A stretch of DNA of 64,000 nt from the NCBI RefSeq assembly GCF_001652265.1, contig NZ_LWBS01000472.1, positions 1 through 64,000 on the forward strand, written 5' to 3'. The stretch comes from Rhizobium leguminosarum. Lineage in GTDB: Bacteria > Pseudomonadota > Alphaproteobacteria > Rhizobiales > Rhizobiaceae. Made by a program: the position numbers and the translations under genes. The first letter of the stretch is position 1. Each line of letters starts with the position of its first letter. Below the pieces are notes generated by a model. It had not been told where the DNA came from. It ran no database searches and saw only the letters and a list, made by a program, of their open reading frames with translations. Shown here piece after piece: positions 58,994 through 64,000 of the stretch.

Positions 58994-60021
58994 CAGCAGC
59001 GGCTTTCCGCACTGCGGCCGAGCTGGGCGGCGAGCTTCAGCGCCGCAACGAGGCTCTGCTCGCGCGCCAGTCCCTTGCCGGCGATGCCGAACGCGGTGCC
59101 GTGATCCGGCGAGGTGCGTACGAAGGGAAGCCCAAGCGTCACATTGACGCTGTCGTCGAAACCGAGTGCCTTGGCTGGGATCAGCGCCTGATCATGATAC
59201 ATGCAGACGGCGACGTCGTATCGCGCCCGCGCCTCGTCATGGAACATCGTATCGGCGGGCAGGGGGCCGATCGCATCGACGCCCTCGTCGCGCAGGCGCT
59301 CGATCGCCGGACGGATGACCTCCTCGTCCTCCTTGCCGATCGCCCCGCCTTCGCCCGCATGCGGGTTGAGGCCGGCAACGGCAAGCCGTGGCGCCTCGAT
59401 GCCGAAGCGCTGCCTCAGGTCTTCATGAGCGATCCGGCAGGTTTCCATGATCAGTTCGCACGTCAGCGCCTGCGGCACATCCCGGACCGGAATGTGGATG
59501 GTGACGGGAATGGCCTTCAGTTTCGGTCCGCACAGCATCATCACAGGTGTCACCGGCCGGCCGGTCGCTCTGGCGGCGAGATCGGCGAGAAACTCGGTAT
59601 GGCCGGGAAACCGGAAACCCGCCTCGTAGAGCACGGCTTTGGCGATCGGGTTGGTAACGACCGCGAGCGCCTCGCCGTTGATGACAAGCGACACGGCTTT
59701 TTCGATCGCCGCGATCGTGCCTTTCGCCGTTGCCGCATGCGGCTCGCCAGCCACGACCTCGATGCCGGCCGGTATGGTCATGACGGGCAGCGCGTCGGCA
59801 AACATGCCGGCGGCCTCGCTGGCATTATCGGTCTCGCGGATCGACACCGCCAGATTGAGTTGGCGGGCTCTCAGCGCCAAGACATCGGGATCGCCGATCA
59901 GGAAGAAAGGCGGCAGCCCGAGTTCACGCCGCCGGAGCCAGGCCATCAGAGTAATGTCCGGCCCGATGCCGGCGGGGTCGCCCTGGCTCAGCGCAAGCGG
60001 TCGAGAAAACGGTATCGCCAT
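58993..60021 (-). CDS. pdxA: 4-hydroxythreonine-4-phosphate dehydrogenase
   Basis: Enzyme of the DXP-dependent pyridoxal phosphate pathway. A 342-residue protein with [12 protein letters not shown] (about 13-24). Metal/active-site residues are in [10 protein letters not shown] (about 137-146), [16 protein letters not shown] (about 272-287) and [16 protein letters not shown] (about 302-317). It is between the SurA-like gene and rsmA, as in many proteobacteria. Confidence 0.95.
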   Translation of the reverse strand: MAIPFSRPLALSQGDPAGIGPDITLMAWLRRRELGLPPFFLIGDPDVLALRARQLNLAVSIRETDNASEAAGMFADALPVMTIPAGIEVVAGEPHAATAKGTIAAIEKAVSLVINGEALAVVTNPIAKAVLYEAGFRFPGHTEFLADLAARATGRPVTPVMMLCGPKLKAIPVTIHIPVRDVPQALTCELIMETCRIAHEDLRQRFGIEAPRLAVAGLNPHAGEGGAIGKEDEEVIRPAIERLRDEGVDAIGPLPADTMFHDEARARYDVAVCMYHDQALIPAKALGFDDSVNVTLGLPFVRTSPDHGTAFGIAGKGLAREQSLVAALKLAAQLGRSAESRC

Positions 60022-60027
60022 TGTCGG

Positions 60028-60972
60028 TCAGCGATAGGCGATCTGCGCCTTTTTGCGCAGTTCATCCAGGTATTTCTTGCTGTTTTCGTTTTCCGGGCTG
60101 GCGTCCTTGCCGCCCTTGGACTTGTCGAGATCTTCCTGGCGGAAGACCATTTCGGCTGCCTGGTCGTCGGAGACCTGCCGCTGGCTGCAGATTGCCAGAT
60201 ATTCGACACCCTTGTCGGTGACGCGGGTCCCTGTCGTGTTGCCCTTGGCCTGCTCGACCAGCGGCTTCCAATCCGGCGGGATCTCGGGGGCGAGCAGGCG
60301 GCCGAGATCGCGCACGGAAACGTCGCGCATCGTCGCAGCAAACACCTTGGCCTGATCGCAGCCCGGAAATTTGGAGCGCGACGCCTCGGCCTCGCCCTTG
60401 CGCTTGCCGGTGATGGCCCCGCGCTTGGCTTGTGGAATGACGAAGATGATCTGCTGCAGCATGTATTCCGTCGTCACCGGCTTCTGTTTGTTGTTTTGCA
60501 TCATGCGCGAGACGAGATCATAGTTCGACAGCCGCGAGGTCGAGCCGTAGCGGGCGTTGACGACACGCGGCCAGCTCATCTGCACGGCGACGAAACGCTT
60601 GAAATGGTCGACGCCGACGCCGGCGCGATCGAGGATCTGCGACATCTGCTCGGGGGAAAGCTTGTTGCCGCTCGAAAAGCGCGCGAAAGACGCATCGACG
60701 TCCTGCTGCGACACCGACATATGCACACGGGAGACTTCCTGCTGCTTGAGCGCTTCGTCGATCAATTGCTCCTCGGCGGTCTTGGCATCGGCCTTCGTAT
60801 GCTGCAGGCGCAGGAAGGCTTGGCGCTTGGCGACATCGCCGCTGGTGATGGCGGTGCCGTTGACCACGGCCTTGACTTCACTTACCGCGAGCGCTGGTCC
60901 GGCAAGGCCTGTCAGCAACGCAAGCGCTGCCCCGGCGAGGAACTTGGTTATGGCTTTTTTCGCGTCAATCAT
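60028..60972 (-). CDS. SurA-like periplasmic chaperone / peptidyl-prolyl isomerase
   Basis: A 314-residue protein with a signal peptide (about 1-29, ending GPALA). A SurA N-terminal domain (about 33-165) with AVVNGTAITSGDVAKRQAFL follows, then a C-terminal region (about 165-285) that resembles a parvulin domain but with little of the usual motif. It would help fold outer-membrane proteins, fitting the neighbours lptD and pdxA. Isomerase activity is doubtful. Confidence 0.88.
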   Translation of the reverse strand: MIDAKKAITKFLAGAALALLTGLAGPALAVSEVKAVVNGTAITSGDVAKRQAFLRLQHTKADAKTAEEQLIDEALKQQEVSRVHMSVSQQDVDASFARFSSGNKLSPEQMSQILDRAGVGVDHFKRFVAVQMSWPRVVNARYGSTSRLSNYDLVSRMMQNNKQKPVTTEYMLQQIIFVIPQAKRGAITGKRKGEAEASRSKFPGCDQAKVFAATMRDVSVRDLGRLLAPEIPPDWKPLVEQAKGNTTGTRVTDKGVEYLAICSQRQVSDDQAAEMVFRQEDLDKSKGGKDASPENENSKKYLDELRKKAQIAYR

Positions 60973-61156
60973 CTGTTGACCTCCCGATAGCGTCGCGAGC
61001 CGTTGTTCGCGGCGTTCTTACCACAGTGCGAGACACGCAGAAATCGCTTCCATCACGGCGCGAAACCCCTATGCCTCAGATACCGACTGGCGGCAATGTC
61101 CTGCACAGGCTTACGGCGAAACAATGGCTTCAGGCCATGTTTGCACCGATCGCCCG

Positions 61157-63487
61157 TCATTCGAGGGTATCGGTACCGATCTTGATGTCGCCGAGCGTGC
61201 GGAAGGTCAGCCGTGCGCCGATCGTCCAGTCGCTTCCCGACTCGTCGTCGGAATCTTTGCTGTCCGTATAGGCGATCGTGAAGATCGTGCATTCGTCGTC
61301 ATAAGAGAGGCCGATCGTCCGCCGGCTGATCACATCATTGTTCAGATCCCAGGCAATGCCGCCGAAAATCGACCAGTAATCCTTGAACTTGACGCTGCTG
61401 TTGGTCTGGATCTCGTCATTGTCCTCGGCAAAGCCATATGCCGGCTGGGCGCTGAGATGGGTGTAGGTCAGCTGCGTCGCGAAGGTATCGTTCTGGTAGG
61501 CCGTTGTCAGATCGCCGCGGCGGAATTCGAAATCTCTTTCGTCGAGCCGGTAGGAGGCTGCGACGGAAACACCGTACGGTGTTTCGACGCCGCCAAGGCC
61601 GACATAATCGGAGCGGTCGGTTTCAAGGCCCGAATCCGCACCGACATTGACGAGATCATCGGTCGCAAACGAGTTCTGGCCGGCGATCTGGTAAGACTGG
61701 CCGAAGATTCCATGCAGCTTGTAACCGCTGTCGAATGTACCGGTGTACTGAACGCCGAGATTGGCGCGGGTCCCGCCTTCGATCCGGTCGTAGCCCGAGT
61801 ACTTGTCGCGGTCGAACAGCGAGGTGGCGTCGAAGACGAAGCTCTGCGCATCCTCGTTCGGCAGGCGGCCTGCCAACTGCTCGTCGGGGCGGGCATAGAT
61901 CTGTGCGATCGGCTCGAGGATATGGGTGCTATTGTCAGTCGTCATCAGGATCGGATAACGCATTTCCAGCCCGGCGGTGAACATCGAGCGGGTGGCGGAA
62001 TTGCCGTCGTCGTAGTTGCCGGCGTAACCTGTGGGGTCGTCCATATTCAGCGCGAAGGCATCGCCGCGCGCGGCCAGTAGCGGCGTGATGACCAGGCCGG
62101 TCGGCGTGACGTAGGTGCGTTTCCACTGCAGCTCGGCAGTCAGGCGCGAAGTCTGGCCCTTTAGGCCGGCGAAGCGCTCGAAGCCGTCGACGGTATAGAA
62201 GTCGTCATGGGTGCGCGAAATATTCGTCAGGTTGACATCAGCCGAAAGCTCGCCGCCTGCAAGCGGTTGCGGCGCCACGTAATGATAGTCGAGCGACGGA
62301 TAGACGATCGGCTGCTGTTTTTCGGCGGTGTTCGTCCGGTCGGCATCCTGGACGTCGAAATAGAACGCCCGCATGTCGAAATAATTGCGTTTCCCAAGTC
62401 CCGTCAAATAGATCTGGTTGGTCCGATCCGTGCTGGCCAGGCCCCGGAGTTTGTACGTTTTCGAGAAATTGTTGTCGCTCTGCATCATGACGTCCCAGCC
62501 GAACGTCCAGCGCGGATTGATGCGGAATTCGGCCTTCGATGCCACCATGGCACGCTGGCCGGCTTCGGCATCGGTGGTGCCGGAGCTGAAGTTGCCCGGC
62601 TTTGCCTGGTCGATGCCGGCGACGCGCAGAATATGCGTGCCATTTTCGAAGCGTTGGCGAAATTCGCCTTCGATGAGGAAGCCCTGGGCGGTATAGCCCG
62701 TGGCAGTGACCGTCGCGTCCATGCTCGGCGAGATAACATAGTAATAAGGAACGGAAAGACCGAAGCCGAGATTCTGCGACAGGCTCATCGTCGGAAACAG
62801 AAAGCCGGACTTGCGTTTCACTGTATTGTCGGGAACTTCGATGAACGGCAGGAAGGCGATCGGATGGCCGAGCAACTCGAAGCGCGCTCTCTCCAGACGG
62901 ATCGTATGCGTCTCGCCGTTCTGGATCACCCGCTGGGCCTTGACCTGCCAGAAGGGGGCGCGCTTCGGATCTTCGGCGCAAGGAAGGCAGGCCGTGTAGA
63001 CGCCCTTGTTGAGAATCATCTTGGTGCCGCCCACGCGCTCGCCGGTTTCGGCGGCAATACGCGTATTGTCGGCGGTTTCGATGCGCAGCGAGTTCATGAA
63101 CCCGTCGGCGAAATTGTCCGTCACGTCAAGGTTGTCGGCATAGATGCGGTTGCCGTCGGGACTGACCAGCTCGATATTGCCGATCGCCATCATCCGGCCG
63201 GTCTTCTGATTGTACTCGACCTTCTGCGCGACCATCTTGTAGCCGGCATAATTGATCTGCACGCCGCCAACCGCCGACACCAGATCGGCGTCACGGTTAT
63301 AGACCAGTTCATTGGCCGAAAGCAGAAGCTTGGCCCCTTCGGGAATCTTCTTCTCTATATTTTGTTCGGGCGCGCTGGCCTGGCCGAAAGAGGCCGGAGC
63401 GCTGCCGAAATAGGAACATAAAGCCGCGCCGACAAGCAGGGCAACCAACTGTTTACTAATAAAATACTTGCGGTCGCCTGCCGCCAC
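61157..63487 (-). CDS. lptD: LPS-assembly protein LptD
   Basis: Outer-membrane barrel that inserts LPS into the outer leaflet. The 776-residue product has a signal-like segment (about 15-36), a periplasmic OstA/LptA-like domain (about 45-200) with LLLSANELVYNRDADLVSAV, and a large beta-barrel rich in alternating aromatic residues to the C terminus. The GTG start at 63485-63487 overlaps the lptG stop TAG by one base and follows AGGAGG, which is strong support. The frame extends upstream into lptG. Confidence 0.94.
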   Translation of the reverse strand: MAAGDRKYFISKQLVALLVGAALCSYFGSAPASFGQASAPEQNIEKKIPEGAKLLLSANELVYNRDADLVSAVGGVQINYAGYKMVAQKVEYNQKTGRMMAIGNIELVSPDGNRIYADNLDVTDNFADGFMNSLRIETADNTRIAAETGERVGGTKMILNKGVYTACLPCAEDPKRAPFWQVKAQRVIQNGETHTIRLERARFELLGHPIAFLPFIEVPDNTVKRKSGFLFPTMSLSQNLGFGLSVPYYYVISPSMDATVTATGYTAQGFLIEGEFRQRFENGTHILRVAGIDQAKPGNFSSGTTDAEAGQRAMVASKAEFRINPRWTFGWDVMMQSDNNFSKTYKLRGLASTDRTNQIYLTGLGKRNYFDMRAFYFDVQDADRTNTAEKQQPIVYPSLDYHYVAPQPLAGGELSADVNLTNISRTHDDFYTVDGFERFAGLKGQTSRLTAELQWKRTYVTPTGLVITPLLAARGDAFALNMDDPTGYAGNYDDGNSATRSMFTAGLEMRYPILMTTDNSTHILEPIAQIYARPDEQLAGRLPNEDAQSFVFDATSLFDRDKYSGYDRIEGGTRANLGVQYTGTFDSGYKLHGIFGQSYQIAGQNSFATDDLVNVGADSGLETDRSDYVGLGGVETPYGVSVAASYRLDERDFEFRRGDLTTAYQNDTFATQLTYTHLSAQPAYGFAEDNDEIQTNSSVKFKDYWSIFGGIAWDLNNDVISRRTIGLSYDDECTIFTIAYTDSKDSDDESGSDWTIGARLTFRTLGDIKIGTDTLE

Positions 63488-64000
63488 TAGCCGTCCTCCT
63501 GATGAAGCAGAATAGTCGCACCCAAGGCCAGCGCGACGACCACCGGTATCCACGTCGCCACGAAGGGAGGCACGACTCCACTGCTTCCGAATGCCTTTAC
63601 AAGCACGGTGATGACATAAAGCATGAAGCCCGAAAGGATGCCACCCAGAATCACGGAGCGGGATTGGTTGAACCGGCTAAATTTTAGAGACACTGTTGCA
63701 GCAATGAAGGTCATGGCCACCAGCAGCAATGGCTGGGACAACAGGGAGTTGAATTGCGTCTCCAATGCCTTGGTCGAGATGCCGAAGGATTTGGCCGCCG
63801 CAATCCGGTTGGAAAGGTCAAAGAAACCAATTGTTTCCGGCGCTGTCAGCCGCTCCTGGACGAAGTCCTGTTTCAGATTGGTGCGAAGTTGAACCGAAGC
63901 TTTGCGCACGGGGATTTCGCCAGGCTTGCGCTCGACAACGTTGTTAAGTTGCCAGTAACCATCTTCCAATTTTGCCGTGGCGGCGTCCTGTCTCAGAATG
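63487..64000 (-). CDS. lptG: LPS export permease LptG, C-terminal part (runs off the window)
   Basis: The last about 171 residues of the permease that, with LptF and LptB, drives LPS from the inner membrane. The periplasmic part (ERLTAPETIGFFDLSNRIAA) and three C-terminal membrane helices, including LLLVAMTFIAATVSL, are seen. The N-terminal part lies beyond base 64000. The stop overlaps the lptD start. Confidence 0.92.
   Translation of the reverse strand, partial: ILRQDAATAKLEDGYWQLNNVVERKPGEIPVRKASVQLRTNLKQDFVQERLTAPETIGFFDLSNRIAAAKSFGISTKALETQFNSLLSQPLLLVAMTFIAATVSLKFSRFNQSRSVILGGILSGFMLYVITVLVKAFGSSGVVPPFVATWIPVVVALALGATILLHQEDG

Noticed and set aside
58984..60990. Plus-strand frame of 668 aa over pdxA and the SurA-like gene
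   Set aside because: Antisense shadow; the minus-strand proteins carry the family motifs.

Overview
The window reads as a core chromosomal segment of a Rhizobium species close to R. leguminosarum/R. etli. This rests on high G+C content, rhizobial gene order (rpoZ-rsh, acpS-lepB-rnc-era-recO, acpP-fabF-mltG-yicC-gmk, rpsF-rpsR-DUF2232-rplI-dnaB-alr-radA-cvpA-purF) and many copies of rhizobial palindromic intergenic repeats (RIME type). The assignment is by recognition, not by a database search. Almost everything is housekeeping. No phage, CRISPR array, tRNA or rRNA gene was seen. The only mobile-element sequence is the tail of an IS5-family insertion sequence at the left edge.

Layout. 1-0.8 kb: IS5-family transposase end abutting the 3' end of a NYN-domain gene. 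1.0-3.9 kb: rpoZ and the bifunctional (p)ppGpp enzyme gene rsh. 4.0-8.1 kb: a DUF3563 micro-protein, DUF2062, acpS, lepB, rnc and era, the last three tightly coupled. 8.1-11.5 kb: a Crp/Fnr-type regulator, a receiver-only response regulator, recO and an aldo/keto reductase. 11.6-15.2 kb (minus): MOSC protein, HD protein, PAS-GGDEF-EAL protein. 15.6-16.7 kb: EF-hand protein with an upstream CtrA-like box, then sodC. 16.8-21.9 kb (minus): MscS channel, a coupled ygfZ/HD/phosphatase operon, three conserved hypotheticals, a Nudix hydrolase. 21.9-23.1 kb: YnfA-like and SRAP proteins. 23.3-29.6 kb (minus): a 48-aa gene, pssA, psd, an Atm1-type ABC transporter and a LysM protein.

29.8-30.4 kb: LOG-like protein. 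30.5-37.7 kb (minus): rarD, cimA, then a five-gene run in which DUF559, three tandem GFA paralogues and proline iminopeptidase are joined by 4-base ATGA overlaps, then cysS. 38.0-38.8 kb: GH25 lysozyme. 38.9-43.5 kb (minus): SDR, purF, cvpA, radA. 43.6-44.3 kb: a LysE-family gene with a one-base frameshift. 44.3-49.9 kb (minus): alr, dnaB, rplI, DUF2232, rpsR, rpsF. 50.2 kb (minus): aldo/keto reductase. 51.4-58.0 kb: fabD, fabG, acpP, fabF, mltG, yicC, gmk. 58.2-64 kb (minus): rsmA, pdxA, SurA-like protein, lptD and partial lptG, an outer-membrane biogenesis/maturation cluster.

How the genes work together: fatty-acid synthesis (acpS, fabD, fabG, acpP, fabF), phospholipid head groups (pssA, psd), envelope assembly (lptD, lptG, SurA-like, mltG, lepB) and translation/replication (ribosomal proteins, rsmA, era, rnc, dnaB, radA, recO) dominate. 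The most unusual items are not a new large system. They are the coupled GFA triplet operon, RIME repeats that supply stop codons to neighbouring genes, the IS junction that makes a stop codon, the frameshifted LysE gene, and a few small genes (48 and 49 aa) that a length cut-off would miss.
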